Positions 1 through 6,486 of a stretch of DNA of 34,622 nucleotides are shown here, piece by piece. Each line of letters begins with the position of its first letter. The stretch's first letter is position 1. The position numbers and the translations under genes are program-made. A model generated the notes under the pieces. That model saw only the letters and a program-made list of their open reading frames with translations. It was not told the origin of the DNA and did no database searches. This DNA comes from Oscillospiraceae bacterium (GTDB lineage Bacteria > Bacillota > Clostridia > Oscillospirales > Oscillospiraceae). Location: the NCBI GenBank assembly GCA_017516925.1, contig JAFXAQ010000066.1:1-34622 (forward strand). Reading direction: 5' to 3'.

Positions 1-1
1 T

Positions 2-1063
2 CTGGCAGGCGGTGAACTGGAACTTGATGAAGTAAGAGCAATCACTGATTGGGTTGACTATAACGGTACGTTCAAGATTGATCCTAATAATCGCTACGTT
101 GTTTACGCTAAGGTTACCGACAATACTGGCAACATCTTGTATATAAATTCTGACGGTATTGTTTTAGACAACATTGCACCTACGCTTGAAGGTATTGAGA
201 ATGGAAAAACCTATTACGGCGATCTTACCGTTATCAAATCTGACGAGCAGTTCTATGACATTAAGATGGTGACGCTTGACGGTGAGCCGATGGGCTTTGC
301 CGAAGGTACTTACGGTCTTATTCCTGCCGACAATGCAGAGCATATTGTTGTGGTTGAAGATCACGCAGGCAACAAGACCACCTACACTGTGACGGTTATG
401 AAGAACTATACCGTAACCTACAAGGCTGACGGTGAGACTGTTTCCACCGAGACTGTCGGACACGGCAAGGATGCAACCCTTCCGGCTGTTCCTGCAAAGG
501 ACGGATACGTTGGCAAGTGGGACAGCGACGGCAAGAACATCACCGGTGATACAACAATTACGGTGGTTTACACGGAAATTCATGTTGTAAAGCCCAATGA
601 AGTGAAACCGGAGGATAAGACCGACCTTGAGGATACTAAGGCAAAGCTTGAAGAAGAACTGAAGGATGACTCCTACACCGATAACGATAAGAAGGACATC
701 CAAGATGCCATTGACGATATCGACGATGCCCTTGAAGTGATCGGCAATGCAGAAGCAGTCGAAGATCTCATTGACAAACTGCCGGAGAACATCACCAAGA
801 ACGACGAGGATGCAATCAAGGCTGCTGACGATGCCTATAATGCACTTTCCGACTACGAGAAATCCCTTGTAGACGAGGATGCAAAGAAAGCACTTGACGA
901 TGCAAAGGCAGCTCTTGCAGAGCTGAATAAGCCTGCTGACACTGACAGTCCTCAGACCGGCGATAACAGCAATCTTGGATTGTGGGTGTTCCTCTTAGTG
1001 TTGAGTTGCTGTTCAATGATTGCTTTGATCGTTATTGATAAAAAGAGAAAAATCGCAAAATAG
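2..1063 (+). CDS. Sortase-anchored cell-surface protein, C-terminal part (5' truncated by window edge)
   Basis: The frame is open from base 2, so the true start lies upstream; the first ATG at 137 is internal. The visible part contains an Ig-like region with GKTYYGDLTV and DHAGNKTTYTVTV motifs, then an InlB B-repeat-like segment (TVTYKADGETV to the GKWDSDGKNITGDTT region). A long acidic helical Lys/Asp/Glu-rich stretch of FIVAR/coiled-coil type follows. The C-terminus has an SPQTG sortase motif, a hydrophobic membrane segment and a basic KKRKIAK tail, a classical cell-wall anchor. SPxTG-type signals are known in Clostridia. The protein is probably exported and attached to peptidoglycan; its ligand cannot be deduced. 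A strong terminator follows directly. Confidence 0.9.
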   Translation: MAGGELELDEVRAITDWVDYNGTFKIDPNNRYVVYAKVTDNTGNILYINSDGIVLDNIAPTLEGIENGKTYYGDLTVIKSDEQFYDIKMVTLDGEPMGFAEGTYGLIPADNAEHIVVVEDHAGNKTTYTVTVMKNYTVTYKADGETVSTETVGHGKDATLPAVPAKDGYVGKWDSDGKNITGDTTITVVYTEIHVVKPNEVKPEDKTDLEDTKAKLEEELKDDSYTDNDKKDIQDAIDDIDDALEVIGNAEAVEDLIDKLPENITKNDEDAIKAADDAYNALSDYEKSLVDEDAKKALDDAKAALAELNKPADTDSPQTGDNSNLGLWVFLLVLSCCSMIALIVIDKKRKIAK

Positions 1064-1075
1064 CTAATCACTTTA

Positions 1076-1122
1076 CCCCGTTGGGAGCGCAGTAATTTCT
1101 GTATTTCCAACGGGGCTTTTTT
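1076..1122 (+). terminator. Rho-independent terminator of the surface-protein gene
   Basis: A 9-bp stem CCCCGTTGG / CCAACGGGG is followed by C and six T residues, 12 bases after the stop codon. Confidence 0.88.
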
Positions 1123-1349
1123 GCGTTATATCAAGTCTTTTATGGCTTCTTTTAATTTCATAAGTGCCTTTTCACATTTTTTGCGTGCGGTATTGGCAGA
1201 GCTATATTCGGAACACAAGGGGACGTTTCTCTTGTGATAATGGAGGCTAAAAAGCGAGGTGAAAAATCACCTCTCTTTTGCTATGTAAAGGTCAAATTAT
1301 GCCGTTTTTCGCCAAAATTTTTCTTCAAAAATGCTCAGAAACCCAGTAT

Positions 1350-1424
1350 TTATAAGGCTTTATCGCATTTTTGTGTTATTATAACACGAGCCTCGATTCT
1401 TCTAACTATACCTGTTGCTTTCAT
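1350..1424 (-). CDS. Antisense micro-ORF 1, 24 aa, AbrB/SpoVT-like N-terminus
   Basis: ATG at 1424 is preceded by AAGGAG with a 10-base gap. The peptide begins MKATGIVRRIEARVIITQ and ends in KCDKAL before TAA. The first ten residues equal the usual start of SpoVT/AbrB transition-state regulators as I remember it (MKATGIVRRIDDLGR), but the DDLG turn is missing and the frame stops where AbrB would continue. Copies at 2373-2447 and 3384-3458 keep length, start, stop and most residues, with most differences silent. It could be a real small protein, an antitoxin-like or leader peptide, or a relic of an abrB-like gene spread with the repeat. Confidence 0.45.
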   Translation of the reverse strand: MKATGIVRRIEARVIITQKCDKAL

Positions 1425-1495
1425 ATATACATTTCTCCTTAAATTACAAATTGTGTTGTTATTATCTGTATTTCCGGGAGAAATATACCGCAAGA

Positions 1496-1524
1496 TTTAC
1501 TTTTGAAATGAAATATGATATAAT
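1496..1524 (+). promoter_or_regulatory. Sigma-A promoter of the 1546 gene
   Basis: -35 TTTACT (1496-1501), 17-bp spacer, -10 TATAAT (1519-1524). The equivalent promoters of modules 2 and 3 have the same spacing and a similar sequence. Confidence 0.75.
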
Positions 1525-1545
1525 AAATCAAACGAGGTGATTTAG

Positions 1546-2268
1546 TTGAACGAAGAACTTACATTACATATCAAAAAACTTCAAAGGCGAGCCATGCTTT
1601 CTTTAATTGCTATCCTATCGGCGATTGTTTCAATCGGTTTTGGAATCTTGTTTTTGTTTGTTCCGTCTTTTGTTGCTATCATCTTTTTCGCTATTGCTAC
1701 TATTTGCATTGTATATCTCATACACAGTAGTCGTACTGCTAAAAAAGAGGCAAAAGAAAACATTTATAAACCTGTCATTTTTAATGATGATAAGAATTTG
1801 ACTTTTGAAAAAATTGTTAGCATCTTTGAAAATTTGACAAATGAAGAAAATCAACTATCTACATCAGAAGATGTTAGATTTTTCCGACTAAATAAAATTT
1901 TCAAATTGAGAACCATAATTTATAGAACGGATAATTTCAATAAGAAAGATTTTGATAACGCCAAAGACCGCATCAATAAAAAGGCAAATAAAGAGTTGAA
2001 TATATCGCAGTGGGTAAATCGAATGGAAGCAGGCAATATGATGCGTTTTAATATCATTTGCACCGATGTATTAAACGATGCATTATATCAATTTCTTTCC
2101 CAAAATGCCAATCGAAACTTAACCAGAGTTGAGGGTATCATAAATATTGCTATTGTCGGTAATCAAATTATGATTCCACCACTTTATGGCGAATGCGATT
2201 TGGCAGAAATCAGTAGATATAAAGGTGTTGTTAAATTCATAAATCAAGTTTTATTAAACAATAATTAA
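1546..2268 (+). CDS. Hypothetical membrane protein with two N-terminal TM segments
   Basis: The start is TTG at 1546, supported by GAGGTGA at 1534-1540 five bases upstream; the first ATG is well inside the N-terminal segment. The 240-aa product has two adjacent hydrophobic segments near residues 15-60, then a soluble Lys/Asn/Glu-rich domain of about 180 residues. I recognise no catalytic motif. The topology suggests a membrane-tethered cytoplasmic domain. It is the only gene of module 1, with its own promoter and terminator, so it is probably expressed alone. Its strong AT bias sets it apart from the genes right of 5 kb and fits horizontal acquisition. The family is unknown to me. Confidence 0.75.
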   Translation: MNEELTLHIKKLQRRAMLSLIAILSAIVSIGFGILFLFVPSFVAIIFFAIATICIVYLIHSSRTAKKEAKENIYKPVIFNDDKNLTFEKIVSIFENLTNEENQLSTSEDVRFFRLNKIFKLRTIIYRTDNFNKKDFDNAKDRINKKANKELNISQWVNRMEAGNMMRFNIICTDVLNDALYQFLSQNANRNLTRVEGIINIAIVGNQIMIPPLYGECDLAEISRYKGVVKFINQVLLNNN

Positions 2269-2272
2269 CCAC

Positions 2273-2301
2273 AAAAGCGAGGTGAATTTCACCTCGCTTT
2301 T
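2273..2301. terminator. Bidirectional hairpin terminator at the left edge of module 2
   Basis: A near-perfect palindrome, AAAAGCGAGGTGAA / TTCACCTCGCTTTT, begins 4 bases after the stop of the 1546-2268 gene. The A-tract on one side and T-tract on the other suit termination in both directions. Confidence 0.8.
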
Positions 2302-2372
2302 GCTATGTAAATGTCAAATTATGCCGTTTTACGCCAAAAATTTTTCTTCAAAAATGCTCAGAAACCCAGTAT

Positions 2373-2447
2373 TTATAAGGCTTTATGGCATTTTTGTGTT
2401 ATTATAACACGAGCCTCTATTCTACGAACTATTCCTGTTGCTTTCAT
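2373..2447 (-). CDS. Antisense micro-ORF 2, 24 aa, AbrB/SpoVT-like N-terminus
   Basis: ATG at 2447 is preceded by AAGGAG (2466-2461) with a 13-base gap. The peptide is identical to copy 1 except His for Asp at residue 21. The silent differences from copy 1 (GGA/GGT Gly, CGT/AGA Arg, ATA/ATC Ile) are what selection on the protein would leave. The frame stays open upstream to 2591 but the extra part is unlike the other copies, so the conserved ATG is preferred. Confidence 0.45.
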   Translation of the reverse strand: MKATGIVRRIEARVIITQKCHKAL

Positions 2448-2457
2448 AATATATAAT

Positions 2458-2510
2458 AATCTCCTTGCTTTACAAATTTGTACTGTTAGTATCTGTAAAA
2501 CAAGGAGATT
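2458..2510 (-). promoter_or_regulatory. Inverted repeat that can sequester the micro-ORF ribosome binding site
   Basis: The arms AATCTCCTTGCTTTACA and TGTAAAACAAGGAGATT pair at 16 of 17 positions around a 19-nt loop. In a minus-strand transcript the 3' arm contains the AAGGAG of the antisense micro-ORF. Copy 1 has the equivalent structure at 1431-1484 with a different stem sequence (ATTTCTCC / GGAGAAAT). Confidence 0.55.
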
Positions 2511-2523
2511 TATACTGCGTGAC

Positions 2524-2552
2524 TTTACTTTTAATACTAAATATGTTATAAT
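2524..2552 (+). promoter_or_regulatory. Sigma-A promoter of the deacetylase gene
   Basis: -35 TTTACT (2524-2529), 17-bp spacer, -10 TATAAT (2547-2552). Confidence 0.75.
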
Positions 2553-2573
2553 GAATAAAAAGGAGGCAACACC

Positions 2574-3278
2574 ATGTTTTTTCGTGAACAAGCAAAAAAG
2601 AAAGCCATAACCTTCAGCTATGATGACGGCGTAACCCAGGATATTCGGTTGATTGAGCTATTAAACAAGTACGATTTAAAATGCACCTTCAACCTGAACT
2701 CCGAGCTTTTGTCCAAAAAGGGCATGCTTGTTCGAAAGGGTCAGCGGTTATCCCATTATAAAGTACATACAGAAGATGTAAAAACCATTTATGACGGTCA
2801 TGAAGTTGCCGTACATACCTTAACGCATAAAAATCTTACCAAATGTGATGATGCTGAAGTAATTCGTCAGGTTGAGACGGACCGATTGAATTTATCCGAG
2901 CTTGTGGGATACGAGGTTGTTGGTATGGCATACCCTTGCGGTGGTGTGAATAATGATGACCGTGTTGCTAACATTATACAAAAAAGCACTGGTGTTAAAT
3001 ACAGTCGTACCATTACCACAAATAACTGTTTTGATTTGCAAGAAAACCTCTACCGTTTTAATCCCACATCACATCATTTGGATTTTGAAAAAATGATGCA
3101 ATTAGGCAGAGAGTTTTTGGAATTTAAACCTAAAGAGCCAAAGGTGTTTTATATTTGGGGACATTCATACGAAATGGATTGCGGTGCAGATTATTGGGTG
3201 AAATTAGAGGAATTTTTCAAGCTCATCAGCGGTAAAGAGGATATTTTTTACGGAACGAACAAAGAAGTTCTCTTGTAA
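2574..3278 (+). CDS. Polysaccharide deacetylase (NodB homology) family protein
   Basis: The 234-aa product starts at ATG 2574 after AAGGAGG. NodB motif 1 appears as FSYDDG near residue 16, giving the general base and metal Asp. The HTLTH sequence near residue 80 matches motif 2 (HxxxH metal ligands), AYPCGGVNNDD matches the motif 3 region, and a later WGHSYEMD supplies the usual C-terminal histidine. This family removes N- or O-acetyl groups from glycans in a metal-dependent manner. There is no signal peptide or TM helix, so the protein is apparently cytoplasmic, unlike peptidoglycan deacetylases. The substrate is unknown. It is the single gene of module 2 and is AT-rich like its neighbours. 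Confidence 0.87.
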   Translation: MFFREQAKKKAITFSYDDGVTQDIRLIELLNKYDLKCTFNLNSELLSKKGMLVRKGQRLSHYKVHTEDVKTIYDGHEVAVHTLTHKNLTKCDDAEVIRQVETDRLNLSELVGYEVVGMAYPCGGVNNDDRVANIIQKSTGVKYSRTITTNNCFDLQENLYRFNPTSHHLDFEKMMQLGREFLEFKPKEPKVFYIWGHSYEMDCGADYWVKLEEFFKLISGKEDIFYGTNKEVLL

Positions 3279-3383
3279 ACAAAGCAGCGGAGTGAAATTC
3301 ACTCCGCTTTTGTTATGTATCGGTCAAAATATGCTGTTTTTCATCAAAATTTTTTCTCTAAAAATTGCCCGAAAAACCAGTGT

Positions 3384-3458
3384 TTATAAGGCCTTATCAC
3401 ACTTTTGTGTTATTATAACACGAGCCTCCACTCGTTTTACGATATCTGTCACTTTCAT
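3384..3458 (-). CDS. Antisense micro-ORF 3, 24 aa, AbrB/SpoVT-like N-terminus
   Basis: ATG at 3458 is preceded by AAGGAT with an 8-base gap. The peptide begins MKVTDIVKRVEARVIITQ. Its changes from copies 1 and 2 are mostly conservative (Arg to Lys, Ile to Val, Ala to Val; Gly to Asp is the exception), and several codons differ silently (ATC/ATA, GTA/GTT, AAG/AAA twice, TGT/TGC). Length and stop are unchanged despite the overall divergence of the DNA. Confidence 0.45.
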   Translation of the reverse strand: MKVTDIVKRVEARVIITQKCDKAL

Positions 3459-3482
3459 ATATCTTTATCCTTTTTGCAACTT

Positions 3483-3579
3483 AATGAATAATGAATGATG
3501 AAAAATGAAGGATGAATAATTAAGGTGTGCCGCAAGCGGACTATTTTAATCCGTCGGCATAGCCTATTCACTATTCATT
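3483..3579. mobile_element. Small foldback (MITE-like) insert inside module copy 3
   Basis: The ends AATGAATAATGAAT and ATTCACTATTCATT are inverted repeats (13 of 14), with inner arms TGCCG / CGGCA and GGA / TCC. The element is 97 bp with no coding capacity. It separates the micro-ORF from the forward promoter in this copy only. The surrounding 3279-3671 holds no other gene. Confidence 0.55.
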
Positions 3580-3622
3580 GGCGCAGCCTGCACCTACAAT
3601 CGTTTTACAAAATACCGCAGTA

Positions 3623-3651
3623 TTTACATTTTAGCATTTTCGTGCTATCAT
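3623..3651 (+). promoter_or_regulatory. Sigma-A promoter of the 3672-4812 gene pair
   Basis: -35 TTTACA (3623-3628), 17-bp spacer, -10 TATCAT (3646-3651). Confidence 0.65.
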
Positions 3652-3671
3652 AAACAATAGGCGGTGATTTT

Positions 3672-4025
3672 ATGGCAGACCCCATTATAGAACAATTGGA
3701 GAACTTTCAAGCGTTTAGGGTTGACGCATATTGTGAAGATTATCCGGATGTTATTTTTGAAATCATTTTAGACAGGGAACCAACACAAGAACAAATCGTA
3801 ACTGCTGTTCGTGTTTTGGCGCAATTTGTTACCAAATACAACAAACGCCATTTTTTAAAACCGATTCATTATATCTCGGATATTGAAAATTTGCCCGACG
3901 GAGACCACCCCAGAGGCATTTATATACATATCGATTTTGGTAACTGTTCCCCTAAAGCGTTGATTGAAGCGGTATGTGAATTGGAAAAATCGGGACTGCC
4001 TATTTTTAGGGTAGCCTTACAATAA
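3672..4025 (+). CDS. Hypothetical protein, 117 aa
   Basis: ATG at 3672 is preceded by GGCGGTGA. This small acidic soluble protein has no signal peptide, TM helix or motif that I recognise. It lies 16 bp upstream of the DUF4375-like membrane gene, in the same direction and without a terminator between, so the two are probably co-transcribed. Small acidic proteins paired with DUF4375-type proteins can be immunity proteins, but nothing in this sequence shows that. Confidence 0.7.
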   Translation: MADPIIEQLENFQAFRVDAYCEDYPDVIFEIILDREPTQEQIVTAVRVLAQFVTKYNKRHFLKPIHYISDIENLPDGDHPRGIYIHIDFGNCSPKALIEAVCELEKSGLPIFRVALQ

Positions 4026-4041
4026 ATCCGGAGGTTTCTGT

Positions 4042-4812
4042 ATGAAAAAAAGCGGCTTGTTCTGTACGCAACTGTTTCTAAATGCTATTCGCTATGGGCT
4101 GTTGTTTGCTGTAGCGGTCATTGTTACCGTTATCGGCGCAGTATGGATAGATATTTGTTTATATATCGGCTTCGGATTACTCGCCCTGTATGCGATAATT
4201 TGTCTCGGTTCGACAATCTCCATGAATATGATCACAAAACAACTTTCCGAGGAAAACCCGGAATTTAATGCTATTATGGAAAAACTGGCAAACGACCCAG
4301 ATTCGTTTATAGCAGAATCAATGGCTAATTATGATGAGATGAAACAGCTGCACGGGGAGGCACTGTTAGCGCTTTCTGACGATGATTTGTTTGAGGCTGT
4401 TTATTTTCAAAACCTCGATATCGCTGAAAGTGCAGAGGACGAGGATAAGGAACTGGAACAATTTAGTGGTCCTCGCAGAACCGTGTACATATTGAGTATG
4501 TTTGATATGGAAATTCAGAACGGCGGTCTTTGCCAATTCTTCGTAAACTCGTCAAGCGCTGTTGCGCCGTATGTTAGTGAATCGCTAAGATGCGTAGGTG
4601 CAAACGAACATCTAAATCTTTTTGAAGAGTTTATCACAGCAAATAACATCGATATTTCTAATCTCGAATCATTTAAAGTATCCAGCATAAGAGGATTCAA
4701 AAAGCAAACCAAGCGGTTTGACTTTGATGCATTTGACGATGCATATTATGAATTGCCGGCTTTACAGGAAAAAGTAGTTACATACATCAAGAATAATATA
4801 AACGAGTTTTAG
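4042..4812 (+). CDS. Membrane protein with DUF4375 (DMP19-like) domain
   Basis: ATG at 4042 follows CCGGAGG. The 256-aa product has two N-terminal membrane segments (about residues 12-53). The soluble part ends in a domain with the DUF4375/DMP19 signature: EIQNGGLCQFFVNSS, then a CVGANEHLNLFEEFI-like helix and FDAFDDAYYEL. DMP19 of Neisseria was described as a DNA-mimic protein, and DUF4375 relatives also appear among small bacterial immunity-like proteins. Fusion to two TM helices would place this copy at the membrane. Its role is not known. The gene ends at the palindromic element 4814-5126, which provides a terminator. Confidence 0.72.
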   Translation: MKKSGLFCTQLFLNAIRYGLLFAVAVIVTVIGAVWIDICLYIGFGLLALYAIICLGSTISMNMITKQLSEENPEFNAIMEKLANDPDSFIAESMANYDEMKQLHGEALLALSDDDLFEAVYFQNLDIAESAEDEDKELEQFSGPRRTVYILSMFDMEIQNGGLCQFFVNSSSAVAPYVSESLRCVGANEHLNLFEEFITANNIDISNLESFKVSSIRGFKKQTKRFDFDAFDDAYYELPALQEKVVTYIKNNINEF

Positions 4813-4813
4813 C

Positions 4814-5126
4814 AAAAACTGCCCGCCTAAAGGCGGGGCTTCATAAGACAGTATCCGCTTCAAAAGCAATCTTTTATTTCCATACTGCGTAAAAACGCTA
4901 TGGTAGGCGCCGGCCTTACCATAGCGTTTTTTCTTGTCTGGAAGTAAAAATCTTTCCTTTTGAAGTGCTTTGCAGTTTTGCTCCTTGGATTTTCCTCTGT
5001 AACAAAGAATAGCTGCGAAGAAATACTTTGTGTATTTCAAGCAGTTATTCTGAAGTTATGGAGGAAAAGACTGGGGCAAAACCGAATAATGTCTTACGAA
5101 ACCCCGCCTAACGGCGGGCAGTTTTT
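4814..5126. repeat. Nested palindromic element, potential three-way junction, between convergent genes
   Basis: The outer arms 4814-4857 and 5083-5126 are inverted repeats of 44 bp, about four-fifths identical; each is itself a CCCGCC-loop-GGCGGG terminator-like hairpin. They enclose two separate long imperfect palindromes. One is 4858-4965, with CTTCAAAAG / CTTTTGAAG ends and a perfect 15-bp inner stem AAAAACGCTATGGTA / TACCATAGCGTTTTT. The other is 4974-5082, with AGTTTTGC / GGCAAAACC ends and an AAATAC-TTTGT-GTATTT tip. The whole is non-coding. It terminates the DUF4375 gene on one side and the NSS gene on the other. It could be a foldback transposon remnant or two terminators with an insert. 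Confidence 0.75.
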
Positions 5127-5127
5127 G

Positions 5128-6456
5128 TTAGAATGCAACTTGCATAAACAGGGCTACTGCGCACAGGATGATGGCGCAGCCCACATAGGCAAAGCGACCG
5201 GTGTTGTACCAGTATTTACCCAGGGGCCTGTTTCTTCCCTTGTTGATTTCTCCCAGCAAATCATCCTTTTTCATAATCCAGAACCAGGTGACTGCGCCCA
5301 AAGTGGCGCCAATGGGGATGATATAAATGGAAACAATATCCATCCAGGGACCCCAATCGGAAATGGGCTCCATATTAAGACCAATGCCCAGACATACCAC
5401 TGCCAGAATTGCCAGGGTCCAGCCCCGGCTGAGCTTGGGGATACGGGTTTGCAGAGACTCGCCCACTGCCTCGAACATATTCTGCAGAGAGCTGACACCG
5501 GCAAAGACCATTGCCGCATACAAAATGATGGCAAAGAGCCGTCCTGCGGGAATGTCCTGCAAAATCCGGGGGAGGGTCACAAACAAAAGCGAAGGACCTG
5601 CACCCACATCAAGACCGTAGGCAAAGCAGGCAGGAATAATGACCATGGCAGCAACCAAGGCGGCAACGGTGTCAAAAACAGCAGTTTGCACTGCCATTTT
5701 TACCACGTTTTCCTGTTCCTCCATATAGGCGCCGTAAACCACCATCGCACCGCCGGTGATGGACAGAGAGAAAAATGCCTGCCCCATTGCCCAAATCCAG
5801 GTCATTGGGTCTTTCAGCTTACTCCAGTCCGGGGTGAACATGAACCGATAGCCCTCCTCCGCACCGGGCAGCAAAGAAACACGAATTGCCAACACCACAA
5901 ACACAAGGAAGAACACCGGCATCATTATCTTGTTGCTTTTTTCAATGCTCTTTGCGCCCAGAAGCAGGGTCAGCAGCGTGCCTGCCACCACGATGATGTG
6001 AAAAGGCACCACGGAATATTCCTTGCCGGAAAAGCCCTCGAACCAAGCCTTCGTATCCACTGCCATCAGTTCTCCGGTGACAGACTGGAAAAGCGCCTTC
6101 AAAATATAGGCCACAATCACCGCATAGCCCAGAGCGATACACATAGAACCTACCAAAGGCAGCCAGCCAACCAATCCACCGGCTTTGCCCAATTTGGAAT
6201 TACGGGATGCCCACGCCCTTGTGTAGGAGCCAACAGCACCGGTGCGGTACCGGCGACCCACAGCATATTCAGCAGACAAACCCACTACGCTGAAAAGCGC
6301 AATAAAAAACAGGTAAGCCACCAAAAATGCGCCGCCGCCATTTTGCCCCATTTTGGCAGGAAAGCCCCAGACGTTTGCCATACCCACGGCAGAGCCCACC
6401 GCCGACAAGATAAATCCCCAGCGGCTAAAATGCGCCGTATTGTTCTTTTTTGCCAT
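5128..6456 (-). CDS. Sodium-dependent neurotransmitter-symporter (NSS/SNF) family transporter
   Basis: The start is ATG at 6456 with AGGAG 8 bases upstream; the longer open frame upstream of it lies opposite the next gene and is not used. The 442-aa hydrophobic protein begins with the NSS core of TM1 (GSAVGMANVWGFPAKMGQNGGGAF), equivalent to the GNxWRFP sodium/substrate site with Gly instead of Arg, and continues with about 11-12 membrane segments. Bacterial NSS proteins such as TnaT, MhsT and LeuT import amino acids with Na+. A fermenter that also degrades glutamate would use such uptake, but the substrate cannot be read from the sequence. It is transcribed away from the Tet(M)-like gene through overlapping promoters. 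Confidence 0.93.
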   Translation of the reverse strand: MAKKNNTAHFSRWGFILSAVGSAVGMANVWGFPAKMGQNGGGAFLVAYLFFIALFSVVGLSAEYAVGRRYRTGAVGSYTRAWASRNSKLGKAGGLVGWLPLVGSMCIALGYAVIVAYILKALFQSVTGELMAVDTKAWFEGFSGKEYSVVPFHIIVVAGTLLTLLLGAKSIEKSNKIMMPVFFLVFVVLAIRVSLLPGAEEGYRFMFTPDWSKLKDPMTWIWAMGQAFFSLSITGGAMVVYGAYMEEQENVVKMAVQTAVFDTVAALVAAMVIIPACFAYGLDVGAGPSLLFVTLPRILQDIPAGRLFAIILYAAMVFAGVSSLQNMFEAVGESLQTRIPKLSRGWTLAILAVVCLGIGLNMEPISDWGPWMDIVSIYIIPIGATLGAVTWFWIMKKDDLLGEINKGRNRPLGKYWYNTGRFAYVGCAIILCAVALFMQVAF

Positions 6457-6486
6457 ACCCTTTTCTCCTAAACAAAATTCCAAGGT

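Larger units (their letters stand above)
1249..1524. repeat. Intergenic module, copy 1 of 3 (about 275 bp)
   Basis: This is the first of three homologous blocks (others at 2273-2552 and 3281-3651). In plus-strand order it contains a hairpin (AGCGAGGTGA / TCACCTCTCT, one mismatch), a block that reads as an antisense 24-codon ORF (1350-1424), a second inverted repeat that masks that ORF's ribosome binding site (1431-1484), and a sigma-A promoter (TTTACT at 1496, TATAAT at 1519, 17-bp spacer) for the gene at 1546. The 7+1+7 palindrome GTGTTATTATAACAC lies inside the antisense ORF. By eye, copies 1 and 2 agree at roughly nine positions in ten over the first 190 bp. The remaining stretch 1123-1248 has no convincing gene. 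Confidence 0.85.
2273..2552. repeat. Intergenic module, copy 2 of 3
   Basis: Same order of parts as copy 1: hairpin, conserved block with antisense micro-ORF (2373-2447), inverted repeat over its ribosome binding site (2458-2510), and forward promoter (TTTACT at 2524, TATAAT at 2547, spacer 17) for the deacetylase gene. A shared motif ATACYGCR followed by a TTTAC -35 box marks the right-hand part in all three copies. Copies 1, 2 and 3 begin at 1249, 2273 and 3281, a repeat period of about 1 kb. Confidence 0.87.
3281..3651. repeat. Intergenic module, copy 3 of 3, interrupted by a palindromic insert
   Basis: This copy starts with a hairpin of changed sequence but the same form (GCGGAGTGAA / TTCACTCCGC, 3287-3307), which serves as the deacetylase terminator. 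The conserved block with the antisense micro-ORF (3384-3458) follows. A palindromic insert at 3483-3579 lies where the binding-site hairpin should be. The right-hand part resumes with TTTACAAAATACCGCAG and the promoter. Removing the insert brings the module back to about 275 bp. It is the most diverged copy but keeps GTGTTATTATAACACGAGCC exactly. Confidence 0.82.

Noticed and set aside
1126-1251. Minus-strand frame ending LKEAIKDLI before TAA, resembling the end of a protein
   Set aside because: No start, no upstream domain and no recognised family. It may be a gene remnant cut by module copy 1, but the evidence is too thin to annotate.
1249-3651. Integron attC sites or a CRISPR array as an explanation of the three repeats
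   Set aside because: The copies are about 275 bp, hold promoter and ORF-like codon patterns, lack attC core sites, and the spacing of 1 kb with genes between does not fit CRISPR. No integrase or cas gene is present.
4042-4812. Toxin-immunity pair made of the 3672 and 4042 genes
   Set aside because: DUF4375-like domains occur in immunity settings, but no toxin domain is found nearby and the small partner has no recognisable fold.
4960-6471. Long plus-strand open frame of 503 codons opposite the NSS gene
   Set aside because: The composition (many His, Gln, Cys, Asn) is that of an antisense shadow. The minus-strand NSS protein has clear family motifs, a promoter and a ribosome binding site.
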